This document shows, piece by piece, positions 47,108-60,800 of a stretch of 64,000 nt of DNA (position 1 is the first letter of the stretch; the number at the start of each line of letters is the position of its first letter). The stretch lies in contig WAEK01000006.1 of the NCBI GenBank assembly GCA_011634665.1, positions 763,001 to 827,000 of the forward strand, given 5' to 3'. The translations under genes were made by a program, and so were the position numbers. This DNA is from Mortierella sp. BCC40632. Lineage: Eukaryota > Mortierellomycota > Mortierellomycetes > Mortierellales > Mortierellaceae. A model generated the notes under the pieces. That model was not told the DNA's origin. It ran no database searches and saw nothing but the letters and a program-made list of their open reading frames with translations.

Positions 47108-50100
47108 TCTATAGACTGCAAACAAGTAATTTCACATTCGATCAAGCTCCAACAGCTCCAATGAACCAGAGGGCGTAGAAAGAACAGAATTTATATCGCG
47201 TGCATTTCATTCCCGCATAAGAGATGAGTGGCCCAGACTACAAGCCGCTTTTGGGTCAATGTTCCCACAACTAGGACTATCCACTTTGCTCCCTTCTCAA
47301 CCATTAAGACATCGGCAGGGGCGAAAGCTCTGGACGAACCATCCATAATCGCGCAATTTGCACACGCTTTGTGGCTGAAACGCGGATAAGTATACTCTTT
47401 TCCCTTATCCCCTTGCCAACCCGTTTTTACCCATGGACTAGAGTCGAGTCATACTGTCTGGGGCTATGCGACCCAGAGCCGAAAGCTACCCGAAGACCCG
47501 GATTGAGAGGTGTCCATCTTGCACCATAACAACAATAATAATAATAATAAAAAAAAGGCTTTTTTGGGAAAGCAAACCAACAATTTTATCTATGGTCTTG
47601 GTTTTGGACACTGGTCATTTGCTTGGTGAGCCATGGCGCATAGGTAACAGCCATAGAGAGCGTTTAATGCACAATGACCATTGGACACTTCCTATCGTGG
47701 ATAGCCATACCCATAGCTGTTTGTTTACATAAAAAACGGTCAAAAGTGCTCGAGTGCTGATGCATGGTTATCTGAAGGGAAAAGAGAGAGAGGGAGAGAG
47801 AGAGAGGATAACCGAGCTGCAGAAGAAACGGTTTCGTCTAAAAGTGCAATTTGGAGGAAGAGCCACAAGTCTTGTGAGTGGAATGGGGTTCGGGGTACGA
47901 GGGAAGGGTCATTGTTCCTTTCGTTTTTCTAGCACAACGCGTTGGACAAAGATAGTGCGAGAAAGGGAAATAGCCGTTTTGAGACATCGATATGTGGAAC
48001 CGCATCGGGAAGCGTGGTTCATGAGACGGAAGAGCACATTTATGAATCCATGGCCGGGAGAGAGCATGGTGGAGGACGAAGGTTGGAAACAGTGTCTGTA
48101 GTAGCGGCAGTAGCCGGGCCTATGGTCGAACACGTTGTTTTATTGTTTGTTTGGCCTTGTTCGCACATGGCGCCTTCTCTGGGGAAGCAATGTGCAAGAC
48201 GGAAGGAGGAAAGGGGCGAGGGCATAGAGAGAGGGTTGCCCGATTGAGACATTGCAATGTCGCTGGACTTTTTTTTCTCCCCCTATCGCAATCGCTTCTG
48301 GGCGACATCTCACCTGTGCTTTGCTCATTTCTCGTCCGTTACGGCGACTTGAGATGCCCATATCAATCTATCCGCCATCTGGATCCCTTGGTCCTAGACT
48401 TCTCGTTACTGTCGCCGTCATGCAGCAATGCTTCCTCCCCTTCTATATTCTTCATCAGAAACTCGAGGACACGCGTGAACGGTGGATGGATGGATGGAAG
48501 TGTGTGTATGTGTGTGTATGTGTGTGTGTCTGTGTCGTGTGTCTGTGTCTGTGTGCCTGAAAGAAGGGCCTGAGACGGTCTAGCGAGTTGAGCTGACCTT
48601 GTTGTTGGCGATTATCCCACGCATCCAACTGGACCTCGCCCTCCCCAGGCCCTTCAGACTCTCTGTCTCTCTCTCGCGTGCCTGACTCCGTCCCCTCCCA
48701 ATCCGCTCGTCGGTGTTAATTTCCCCGTGGTTCCAGTACGCAACCAGGAAAGGGGAGGTGAGTGGGGCAGGGGAAGAGGGGAGGAGGAGGAGAGGCAGTG
48801 GTTGGACAGAGACAAACGGTACCGTTATCGGGATGCTCTCCAGTCCTCGTTCGCTCGGGTTCAAATAGAAAAGGTGCCGAAGGTATTAATATCCTTTCTA
48901 GTCAATTGGCCTGAAGGCAAATGTACTGCCGCAGAGCTATACCCGTGTACAGACAGGAGCCTGGGCAGAGTGTAAAGACCAACCAGGCAGCCAAAAAAAA
49001 ATAAAAAAAAAAAAAAACAGACAAGCAATCGAAAGAAAGAGAGGGAGAGAGAGAGAGAGAGAGAGGGAGAAAGAGAGAGAAAGAGAGAGAAAGAGAGAAA
49101 GAAAGAGAGAAAGAGAGAAAAAAGAGGCCAGGGGAGGACATAAAGTCAAGAGAAGGAAGCAAAGACAATGGAGAGGGTTGAGGAGAGAAGAGAAGGAGGG
49201 GCTGGCAGTAACAGGGGCAAATCCTTTCCTTTCGAGAGAGATACTTTTGGGTGCTTATCCACAGCGATTGTGCGTTTTGCTTGGGTGCTTTGTGCGTGTG
49301 CGACAGGCAAGTGTCTATGAGAGGCTAGGGAGTATGGTGTCAATGTGCATCGAATCTGACTGTCTGTCCGTCTATCCGTCTCCTGTCTGCCTGTCCATCG
49401 ACACAGACGGACAGGTTGTGTGATCATTGGGGCAGACAGGAGAAGGACATCCGTCCCATGTGCAAGTCGAACGAGTGCTGTATTTCCTGTGCAACTCCAA
49501 TAACAAGAAAAGATCCATCCATTCATCGGCTTACTCTCCTTTCTTCTCTTTCTCTCTGCCTTCGAGTGCTCGACCGGTCTGCATTCATTCACCCAGTCAT
49601 TCATTCAGGGGGATAGAGGACGCACAAGGCACATACAGACACGCACACATACGCTTGCTACCCCATAGCATTCTCTTCGTTTGCATCTCAGCAACGTTTC
49701 CTTGCTTACCACACACAACAACGCTGAAGGCCTCTGAGGGGAAACCTTCTTTCAACTCGGCCTGTGATACCCTCCCGCTGGGCACAACGCAAGACCCGCC
49801 CGGCAATACACTCGCCAACCCACGCGTCCCCTGTGTTTGCAATTGGGGAGGGTGAGCGCTTGCCAAACGGGCCAGATGGGGCCATTGAAGCCCTGCGTGG
49901 CCTTTTTGGGTTGAGAGCCACAGTTTGTCACGGAGAGAATAAAGAAAGAATAGGATTGACTAGACTTTCTCTATCAAAAGGAGAGAGGATGAAAGAACAG
50001 CATACAAAGAAAGAAGGAAAGAAGGAAAGAAAAGACCACTGAATCGCGACTCAATGGGCCACAAAACATGCCGGGCATATGGTTTTCTGGCGGAGGATTA

Positions 50101-50707
50101 CACTGGACGACGGATGTGCTCACAACCATTTTCGACCGGATGGTCCACCCATCGGCCTTCCCATCCCAGATTTTTTAGTTTTGCATTGGCTGGGCAACAG
50201 GGCACGCCCTTTTTCCGCATTGAACCGCACGGCATGCTCTCACGCCTGTGTCTGGGTGGGTGGAGCCAGGCAACACTGCACTGCTGACAAGAGGCGCACA
50301 AGGCTTTCTGCTGTACCAGTTTCTGTGCCTGTCCCGCGTCTCTTCCCACCCTCCTCGCCGCGTTTCTACTCGAGTTTCTCTCTCTCTTTCTCTTCCTTTT
50401 CTTTTTTTTTTTTTTTTTCTCTCTTTTTTTCCTCTTTTCCTCTTTTCCTTCCGTTCATTTCACCTTGTCTCCGGCATCGTGCTTGAATTCTTAACAGGAA
50501 TCACGCTCTCTCACTCCATCAACCCATCCATCCATTTATACATTCGCGTTCGCGCAACCCCCCCTCCGTCCATCCCTCATTCACACATTCTTCTTCTTCT
50601 CTCTCTCTGAAAAGAACGACCGTTCACGAGTCTTATTCTTGCTCAGGAACAGACACGACTCTGTATCATATCCCTCCTATCCCACTTGTCCACCAACCAC
50701 ACGAACC

Positions 50708-50728
50708 AAAAAAAAAAAAAAAAGTTTC

Positions 50729-50759
<31 letters not shown>
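50708..50759 (+). repeat. Two poly-A runs upstream of the giant gene
   Basis: A16 and A30 runs about 300-350 bp upstream of the giant gene's ATG, within an A-rich region that continues to the start codon (50993-51060). Confidence 0.85.
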
Positions 50760-50760
<1 letters not shown>

Positions 50761-51064
50761 GCAAAAAGGTCTACTAACCTCTCGCTACTAAAAAAAAAAA
50801 AAGAAACGCGACTCTCTTTCTCTTTCACGAAAGTCCATTCGAAGAACACGCGAAACGCCAAGTTTTCTCTTTTTCTTTCCTTTGCTCTTTCAATTTGTAT
50901 CTATTGTACATAGCCATTTAGGGCCCCAAGAAAGTAGCTGCGTCAACGAACCATTTTAACAGCAATCATCCAGCTGTCCCGCTTTTTTTTAAAAAAAACG
51001 AACAAAAAAAACAAACTACAAGAACCCGTCGAAAAAGAAAAAAAAAAATTACACATACACCATC

Positions 51065-54000
51065 ATGTCAGGTTCTCCCCCATCTTCAGCACGCTCAAGC
51101 AGAGTGTTGTCATTTCCTACGGGAACTTTCTACATCCGGTCTGGCATTGCTGGACTCGTGTTGGACATCGAGAGTGGATTCTTGAAGGACCCCACTAAGG
51201 CCGGTGCCCGTGTCCAGCTTGCTCACCGCAAGTCCTCCAAGACCGGCACAGACTCTTTCCCGCAGCGGGAACAGCAGCTCTGGAGAGCAGAAGAAGGCTA
51301 TATCGTCAATGTCCGCACGGGACATGTCCTTGATATCCAGGGAGGCAAGTTCAAAAGTGAAATAGAGCAAAAGGCGGAAAAAAAAAAAAAAAAAGGGAGA
51401 GCTAAGGGCTGTGGGTATAGGTCATTTACGTACCCTCGGAGCGAAAGCGCGAGGTGAATTGTCCATGGAGAGACTAGAAGCTGGTGGGGCCGAGCAGAGC
51501 AGCAGTGCGCGAGCAGTCAGCGAACAATGCGTGCGCATTTCGCCCTGCGAAACTGATGAAAAGCAACGGCCCTACACAGTGAACGAAAAGAGGGGAAGGG
51601 GGGGGGGGGGAGGAGGAAGAGGAAAGCAAGGGGGGGAGATGAGAGGGAGGAGCGGGAAGAGTGGGATTGGGATTGGGAGACTGTGAGAAGGTCCGCATGA
51701 ACATGTGCGACCCACAGAACACGCCGAAAAAAAAAAAAAAAAAGCTCCATCCTCACACTCTCCGCCTCCTTGGCCTTTTCTTTGTTCTTTGAACGCATTG
51801 CATCCTATACTCATAGGCGTCGTCCGCTCTGGCTCGCGAGTCATCCAGAACGTGCGCAAGACCGGAAAGGTAAAAGAAGCAGCAGAACACCAACCTTGCC
51901 TCCCAATGGCATTTTCTTTTCTTTTCTTCAAAGCGCATCTTTATGAGAGGATGGTCAGTGGAGGCAAAGGATCTTTTTTAAATAACCATCAAATGGCTCG
52001 AATTGGATGAATAGGACGCTGCTGGTCAGCATTGGTTGAATGACGATGGTGTCTTGACCCTCGCCAGCAACCCCAAGTTTGTCATCAGCATTGATGGTGA
52101 CGCCACCCAGGATGGTACTCGTATCACCATCCAAGAAAAGAAGGCCTACAATGAAAAGCAAAAGTGTAAGTCTCTTGAGCCAACATCTCGCCTATTTTTT
52201 GCGGGACGTCGGAGCAATAAGCTGTTTTTACGCTCGATAGGTTAGGGTGGTCGTGTGAGCAATGGTGGTTGTTAAACTCTTCTTTCTTGCTCTCTCCCAA
52301 TCGGTACCAAACAAACAGGGTATTATCCTACAGGAGGTGATAGTGCCCCAGTCTCGCCCTCGCCTTCAAGGGCCGAGTCCATCTCGATCCGTCCTGACAA
52401 CTTCCCTACAGGCTGGTTCTACATCAAATCCGCTGCCTCTGGTCTCGTCGTCGACATTGAGCATGGTGTCTTCACCGATCCCATGAAGGCTGGCGCACGT
52501 GCTGAGATGAACCACCAGAAGATTGACAATGGCGATAGTCGCCACTCCCTTCTGGAGCTTCAGCTTTGGAGATACGATGCTGGATTCCTCATCAACCGTC
52601 GCACCGGATTCGTGCTCGATATTCAGGGTGGTAATGTGCTGACTGTCAAAAAGTGGAAAAAAAAAAAAGAGCCTGCTGCATGTTGTCATGCATGATGCTG
52701 ACCATAGCTTGTATGTGGCAATGCTAACTCTATATAGGCACGCTCAAGTCCAATGCAAGGGTTGCCCAGTGGCACCGCAAGGTCGCAAAGGCAAGTGGCA
52801 CAGCCATTGAGGGCTCAATGATGGGTGAGAAAGTGCATAGCTAACCGCATGTCTATTATTCCTTCTCTGATCTAATAGGCAGAGGCACATAACCAGCACT
52901 GGTTCTATGAGAATGGTTTCATTGCCAATGTCTATAACTCTCGTTGGGTCTTGGACATTGATGGTGATGGATCAAAGGATGGAGCCAAGATTGCTTTGGG
53001 TGAGCGGAAGGTTACCCAGAACGCCGATCAACAATGTAAGTGGCGACTCTTTCATTGACAGACTTCTCTATCTTTGGATGAACCACAGTATTTTCAAACA
53101 AACAAACAAACAAGATTCTTAATTGCAATATCGAATGATCTCTTCCCTCACCATAGGGATCTTGGAGGAGGCGAGATTCCAGTGGTTGGCCTCATCGGGT
53201 GCCGTTGAGGAGGTTCCCCGTGAAGGTGGGTTTTTTTTTTTTCTATTTCCATCGTCTTTGACTCTGTTGACAGAGCCCATCCATTAACGAGTACCTGCCG
53301 GCTCCTCTCAATGGTTCATCAGTAGTCAATGTCCACAAGACCGTCCCCGTCCTTCCCGCAAACGGCTGGTTCTACATCAAGTCCCAGTCATCGGGCAATG
53401 TCATTGATCTCGAGCAGGGTGTCCTGTCCGACCCTACGACTCCCAACACTCTTGTGACGATGGCTCCTATGATTGTCAGCGATGCAGAGTCAGATCGTCT
53501 CAAGGTCGAGTCCCAGTTGTGGCGTTACAATGATGGCAACATCATTAACAGGAGATCAGGCCTCGTCCTCGATGCCAAGCAGGGCGTTGTTCGCCATGGT
53601 GCTCGCTTGGTTCAGACAGGTCTCAAGCAAGGAAAGGTAAATTGATAGGGGCGCGGGCATGGGAGAGGGATGGAAGAGAGAACAAAGAGAATGTCTGGGA
53701 GAGAGCCAAAAAAAAAAAAAAAAAGAGGACTGCTGAAAGATGATTGGCTAATGCATCCCCACCCAATGTATTCGTCTTATTTTATTTTCGCCTTCTTCGC
53801 TTGCTCACACAGGAGGGCCATCACCAGCGCTGGGAGTCTGTTAACGGCAACATCACTGTTCACGGAAAGCCCACGTTCGTGATTGATATCGAAGGCGATG
53901 GCTCAAAGGCTGGCTCCCGCCTCTCTTTGCAGAAGCCCAAGTCTCAGAACAATTCTGACCAGCAGTGTAAGTGCAGTGGCGAGGAGGAAAAGGGAGAGGT

Positions 54001-57000
54001 CTCTTTTTAGAGTGTCCTTCGCTGTCTTGGAAGTGTGGCTTCCCTAACATTAGCAATGAATCTGTGTCTATCTCCGATCTCTAGGGGTCTTCCAATTGGC
54101 CACCTACTCCTGGCTCCAGGGTGAGCGCTCCACCACCACTGTCACAGGTAAGATCGCTACTCCGTGACAATGTCCCTCGCTAGGGGTAAAATAGACTCAA
54201 AGTGTTGCACGTTTACTGACCATTGGCTATCTTGGATAATAATAATAATAATAATAATTGATGATCCTTAGAGCGCACCATTGTCACTCAGTCTTCCAAG
54301 ATCGTGCCTATTCAGAAGGATGACTGGTTCTTCATCAAGTCTAGCGCCACTGGTTTGGTCATGGATCTTGAGGCAGGATGGCTCACCTCCCCAACGGATG
54401 TTGGTGCTTACATCTCCATGAAGAAGCAGAGGTCGCTTGATGATGCTGACAAGTCTTTGGTTGAGAGACAGCTCTGGAGATATGAGGATGGCTATATCGT
54501 CAACCGCAAGACCAAATATGTCATTGACATCTATGGACGCTCTGCTGTTGTCGGTATTAAGCTTATCCAGCAGCACCAGGCCAGGACTGATGTAAGTGAA
54601 CAGTGGACATTGCAGAGCTATGAAGAAGTAATCCCTAGACACCTTCAAACCAGTTTCTAACTCCTTTACTTCTCATCTTGTATTATAGGCCGATGGTCGT
54701 CAGAATCAGCTCTGGAATGTTGACGCTGGACAAATCCAGTTGTTGCGCAACCCCAAGCTTGTCATTAGCGCTGAGACTGCCAAGGATGGCTCCCGTGTGC
54801 AATTGATCGAGTCCAAGACTACCACCTCGACCACTAGTGGCTGTAAGTATCTGCGACTTGCGACATTGATTGCTTCAAAAAAAAAAAATACGGATTTCTG
54901 ACAGGTTACCCTTCACTTAATTAGGGACCTTGGAGCTGGCTCGTGCCTCCTGGGTGACCAAGACTGTTGTCCGCTCGCACTCTTACGATGAGGGTATTGA
55001 GTATGCCACCATCACCATCCACACCGAGTTCCCATCTGAGAAGTGGTTCTACATCAAGTCCAAGGCTTCGGGTCTTGTCCTTGATGTCGAGCACGGATTC
55101 ATGCGCGATCACACCAAGGCTGGAGCATACCTTGAGCTCAACAACCAGAAGCTTCAGGCTTCTGCCCAGAAGCATGCTCTTCTCGAGTTGCAGTTGTGGA
55201 AGTTCGAGCATGGATATATCATCAACCGTCGCACGGGTCTCGTCTTGGATGTTGGCACTGGCTTCTTGGGAACTGGCACAAGGATCATGCAATGGTCTCG
55301 CAAGACCACCGACAATGCTAACCAGCAGTGGGTTGTCTCTAACGGATTCATCCATTTGAAGTCCAACCCTAACCTTGTCTTGGACGTCGATGGCGATGGT
55401 ACTCGCGATGGCGCTCGCATCTCTCTCAGTGAGCGCAAGGACAAGAAGAACCTTGACCAGCGATGTAGGTGTCTATATCCAAATATTTTATTTCTTTTGG
55501 ATCAAGGCAGCTGATAATTGTTCACGAGTATTCATGGATTTGTCATTGTCTTTTCATTCGTACACTTTTAGGGTCATTCGAGGCCGTCAACTTCAGCTGG
55601 TTGACCATTGAGCGCTCCCACTCGACTGAGGATAACGATGTCGAGTTGCTCGCCGAGTTCGAGTCCTCGCACCTTGCTCGCGTGAAGGACCACCGCACCG
55701 CACCCGCTGACTGCTGGTTCTACTTGAAGTCGGGTGTCAGCGATCTCGTTCTTGAGGTTGAGCGTGGTCGCCAGGCTAACCATCTCAAGGCTGGAACCCA
55801 TGTTCATCTTGCTCACCAGAGACTCAAGTCTGGCAAGCACTCGCATGCTCTTCTTGAACTTCAGCTCTGGCGATTCCAGGATGGACGTCTCATCAACCGT
55901 CGCTCTGGACTCGTCCTCGCTGTTGACCAAGGTACGTGACTGGTTCTGAGACACTGAAGCAACATTTTTTTTCCCCCTATCTTCTTGGTTTAGTAACCCT
56001 TTAATTTTGTCGCCAAATTTCTAGTCAATGCCTCGGCCAGCGTTATCCAGACCACCAAGGCCGATTCTGACAAGCAGCGCTGGGTGATTGAAGATGGTGT
56101 CCTTCGCCTTGCTGCCCACCGTGACTTTGCTTTGTTCTTGTACTATGGTCGCCAGGGCTCGCGTGCCTTCATCAGACAGTTGCGCCATGGCGAGCGTACT
56201 CAGAGCTGTATGTGAAGACTTGGAAAGGTTTTTTTTTTTATCCCTCATGATCGGACAAAGAGAGCAGTTGACTGACTTTCCAAATTCTTTTTTATGTTTC
56301 AATGACACTAGGGACTTTTGCTGAGGTTCACTTCTCTTGGTTGACCTTGGACATTGTCGAGACCGAGACTGTTGAGGAGGATGAGGAGTTGGAGTCGTCT
56401 AGCGAGAGCGAGATTGTCTATCTCCGAAAGGAGAAGGCTGTCCTTCGTCGTTTGTACAAGTTCTCGAAGACCTCCTACTTCTTCATTCGCACCACCAGCG
56501 GATATGTGATCGATATTGAACATGGTCTGTACAAGAACCACATGAAGGTTGGCGCGCGTGCCACTGTCCACCCCCAGACCACCGCCGCCTCTGCCAGTCA
56601 GCATGCTCTCTTGGACATTCAGCTCTGGACTTTGGTCGACGGTTACTTGATTAACAAGCGCACTGGACTTGCTCTGACAATCCAGGGCGATATCAAGTCT
56701 AACGCTAGCCTCATCCAGGTTCTGCCCAAGGATGCCATCAAGTGGTCGATGGAGGATGGCTACATTTCCCCTGCCGAGCATGCCCACTTTGCTCTTAATG
56801 TCCAGGATGGAAAGGTTGTCATTGTCGAGCGCACCGTCGCCATCAGCTGTAAGTCCATATTTTATTGATCAGAGATCACAGTCCATTCATGAAGTTTTGA
56901 TTTTGGACTGACAATGAGATGTATTATTCATTTGTTCTACAGGGCTTGTGTACGAAGTTCAGTTCTCTTGGCTCGTCTACAACGAGGTTATTCTCCTTAC

Positions 57001-57856
57001 CACCGAGCAGCAGGAGGACTTTGAGTTCTACGAGGAGTTTGAAGAGGTTGTTGTCCGCTCCTCCACTCAAGGTAAGCTACATAAAAGATGAGCGAGAGAT
57101 GCTTTTTGGATGTCCCCTGATCCGATTGATTGTGTTTTATTCTTGGATTCTGATGGTCATTCTATCACTGACTTGTATAGCCAACGAGAAGATCGAGTAT
57201 GCCAAGACCGAGCAGCACCTTGTCGCTCCCAAGGATGCTTGGTTCTATCTGGTTGTTGGAAGCAAGGTCGCCTCCGTTAACCCTGAGCGCCTGATCGAGC
57301 GTGATGCCGAGGGTGCCACAATCGAGCTCTCAGTCCAGAAGAAGTTCTCGTCTGTTGAGCGCCATGCTCTTGTCGACCTTCAGCTCTGGAAGCTTGAGGG
57401 TTCGTACCTCGTTAACAAGCTGACCGGCCTTTACCTTACAGTCACCGAGAGCGGTTCGCTTATCCTCTCTGCCAAGGTTAGTGATGGCGACTTGCTGAAT
57501 GGTCTTGAAAGTCAAATATTTCCAATTATGCTAACCTTGTTGTCTTATTTCATATAGCAGTCGAACTCGACTCGTCAGCAGTGGACTTTCTCTGAGACTG
57601 GAGCTCTCTACCTCACCTCCAGCTCGAGCAAGGTTGTTGACTTTGTTGAGGACAAGGCAGTGTTGGTTGACCGCTCCTCCAGCCAGACTATCTGTAAGTC
57701 TTCCACATAATAATGCCTAAATGTTGGATGTTCCTGTACCAATTCAGAGACTAACTTGACATCTCATCGAATATCTTTTTTTCTTAGGGGTGTACGACTC
57801 TGTCAAGTTCAGCTGGCTCACAACCCTCGAAACAAACAAGACCTACAACGTCTCAG
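51065..57856 (+). repeat. Eight beta-trefoil (ricin-B-like) repeat units, exons 1-20
   Basis: Each unit has three QxW-like subrepeats: a WFYIKS strand with D(I/V)E, a QLWRY strand with NRRTGLVLD, and a QQW strand with NPxxVLDIDGDG. An intron splits a Trp codon as T^GG at the end of every unit: exons 3/4, 6/7, 9/10, 12/13, 13/14, 15/16, 16/17 and 19/20. This shared intron position shows that the units arose by duplication after the intron existed. Units 5 and 7 have lost the internal introns. Unit 8 (exons 18-20) is degenerate, lacking the VLDxE motif (it reads VASVNPERL). Confidence 0.85.
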
Positions 57857-60800
57857 GTAAAACGAATACCTAAGCTGGAAAGTGCTCCCCCCCCCCTCCC
57901 TGCTAGGTCAAAATCAAACTAACGAGTCCTGACTACCCTTTGTCACAATAGAAATCGAGAGGGAAGTTACCCAGTACAAGACAGTCTACACTCGCTATGT
58001 CCAGTACATTACCAAGTACACCATCACTACCAAGACCACCAGGACTATTACTCGCCGTATCGTCCGCGTCCACTCACAGTCGCCTCTTCAGAACGCCACT
58101 GTGGTCGAGAGCAACAGCACTACCTGGGCTTGCCATCTCGTCGAGGCTGGAACTGGTGTCAACTATGTGATGCAACTCTTGCAGGACAACACCTCCAACG
58201 TCTACTACGTCTATGTCCAGTGGGGATCCATTGAGGGTCAACTCGAGGGTCCTTACGAGTCCATTGAGGTGGCCACCAAGGAGTTCCAGGAGATCTTCCA
58301 GTCACGTGTTGGTATTGAGTGGAACTCCAAGGAGGAGACGATTGCTGAGAGCTGGACTACTGTTGAGTTCGAGTACGACACTCTTGTCATCGAGGAGGAG
58401 GAGGGTGCTGAGACCGTCAAGGACCGCAAGGCCGAGACTACCACCTCTACCACCACCACCTCCACGCATTCTTTGGTCGATCGTGTCTGCCCAATTGCCA
58501 ACGAGGTCAATGTCTACACTGAGAATGAGAGCTACCACACTACCCTCACTCAGCAGACGACTGGTGTCATTTATGTCACTCAGATCTTGTACAACTATGT
58601 CACCAAGACTTACTACGTCTACCTCCGCTGGGGCGAGAGCGAGTACGTCATGGATGGTCCATATGAGAACGTAGAGGAGGCCAAGACCAAGTTCTCTTCA
58701 GTCTACAAGCAGACCTTTGGCGTCACCTGGGAGCAGAGAAAGACCGTCAGCTCATGTAAGTATATTTGGAATACCAAGATATACCTCAGTCGATCAAACA
58801 GCACGCTAACCAAGGCCTGATTTTTTTTTATTCAACAATAGCCGAGTGGAGCACTGTCTACCACGAGTTCGAGACTGATGAGGTTTACACAGAGTATGTC
58901 AGTGAGAGTGAAGATGAGCATACTCAGGAGAAGACAACCACGACCATCACAGTCGCTAAGCCTGCAGTCTCGAAGGAGACCTCATGGTTCCGCCGTGTTG
59001 CTTCCGGTGCTGCTGCTGTTACCGCTGGTGCCTTGACTCAGGTCGATGGCGTCTGGAAGCGCACTGTTCAGGTCGTTAACACTCGCAAGGCCAAGGTCGA
59101 CCATGTCTGCCCCATTGCCAAGAAGTCCTTCGTGTACTACGATGAGGAGGTCTATGACAGTGTCCTTGTTGAGAAGTCGACTGGCGTCACATATGTCACT
59201 CAGCTCATCTACAACAGCGAGACTCGCACCTACTACGTGTATGTCCGCTGGGGTGAGAGCGACTACAAGCTCGATGGACCTCATGAGACCATTGAGTCCG
59301 CCAAGTCCGCTTTCCAGGTCACCTATAAGGAGCGCTTTGGTGTTACTTGGGAACAGCGTGAGACCACTGTCAGCGGTAAGTTTGGATAGATACTCTAATT
59401 AGGCCAAAGACTATTATATTATGGTAAGAGGAAGGATGCTGATCAACTCTCTATTCATTCATATCTCATTAGAACAATGGACTTACGAGGTTCAGACCTA
59501 TGAGACTTACGAGGAGATTGAGGAAATCGAGGAGATTGTTGATGAGACCGAGGTTTCCGCTATCATTGCTCGTGAGCAAGTCGTTGTCGAGCAGGACAAG
59601 ACCACCATTAACACTTCTATCGAGACAATTGTGAAGGAGGTTGACATCACTGAGGAGGCCAAGGGCACAATTATCAAGAAGGAGACTGGTGTCATCACCA
59701 AGCCTGTTGTTTCCAAGGAGACTTCGTGGTTCCGCCGCCTTGCCTCCGGTGCTGCTGCTGTTACCGCTGGTGCCTTGACTCAGGTCGATGGTGTCTGGAA
59801 GCGCACTGTTCAGGTCGTCAACACTCGCAAGGCCAAGGTCGACCATGTCTGCCCCATTGCCAAGAAGTCCTTCGTGTACTACGATGAGGAGGTCTATGAC
59901 AGTGTCCTTGTTGAGAAGTCGACTGGCGTCACGTATGTCACTCAGCTCATCTACAACAGCGAGACTCGCACCTACTACGTGTATGTCCGCTGGGGTGAGA
60001 GCGACTACAAGCTCGATGGACCTCATGAGACCATTGAGTCCGCCAAGTCCGCCTTCCAGGTCACCTATAAGGAGCGCTTCGGTGTTACTTGGGAGCAGCG
60101 TGAGACCACTGTCAGCGGTAAGTATTGGCATGTGCTCTTATTAGGCTAAGGACTATTATATTATGGTAGGAGGCAGGATGCTGATCAACTCGCCATTTTT
60201 TTATATCTCATTAGAACAATGGACTTACGAGGTTCAGACCTACGAAACCTACGAGGAGATCGAGGAGATTGAGGAGATCGTCGAGGAGACTGAGGTCAAG
60301 ACCATCCTTGCTCGTGAGCAGGAGGTTGTTGTTGGAGGCAAGACCATTGAAACCACCACAGCCACCATTGAGACCAAGGAGGAGGTCGCAGTCGAGGAGG
60401 TCACCAAGGAGACTAAGATCGTTGTTGATGAGGAGACCAAGGTCGAGGTTGAGAAGGTCGAGATCACCAAGGAGACCGGCGTTGTTGCCCAGCCTGCTGT
60501 CTCCAAGGGATCTTCTTGGTTCCGTCGTGCCATCACTGGCACCGGTGCTGCTGTCATTGGAGGTGTCGCCGTCGTTGCCGGTGCTGGTGCTGCCGTTGTT
60601 CACGGAGCTGGCCACGTCGCCTCCGGTGCTGGTCACGTTGCCTCTGGCGCCCTTGAGAAGGTTGATGGAGTCTGGAAGCGCACTGTCCAGGTCCTCACCA
60701 CTCGCAAGGCCAAGGTCGATCATGTCTGCCCCATCGCCAAGAAGTCCTTCGTGTACTACGACGAGGATGTGTACGATGCCACCCTTGTTGAGAAGACCAC

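Larger units (their letters stand above)
42942..51064. other. 8-kb microsatellite-rich region without a recognisable gene
   Basis: The longest stretch in the window without a supportable gene. It is dense in simple sequence: poly-A 43109-43122 and 43190-43207, poly-T 43354-43376, CT 45822-45846, GA 46705-46800, TC 47064-47100, imperfect GA 49036-49123, TGTG repeats near 48500-48555, T runs near 50402-50420 and poly-A 50708-50723 and 50730-50759. Open frames are short and mostly made from these tracts. The last kilobase (50-51 kb) is the CT-rich, then A-rich, leader and promoter of the giant gene. Confidence 0.55.

Noticed and set aside
59469..60131. Long minus-strand frames across the WGR and trefoil exons (also 60211-60903, 61084-61593 and others)
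   Set aside because: They are mirror images of strongly codon-biased plus-strand exons: they repeat with the exons and carry no independent signal.
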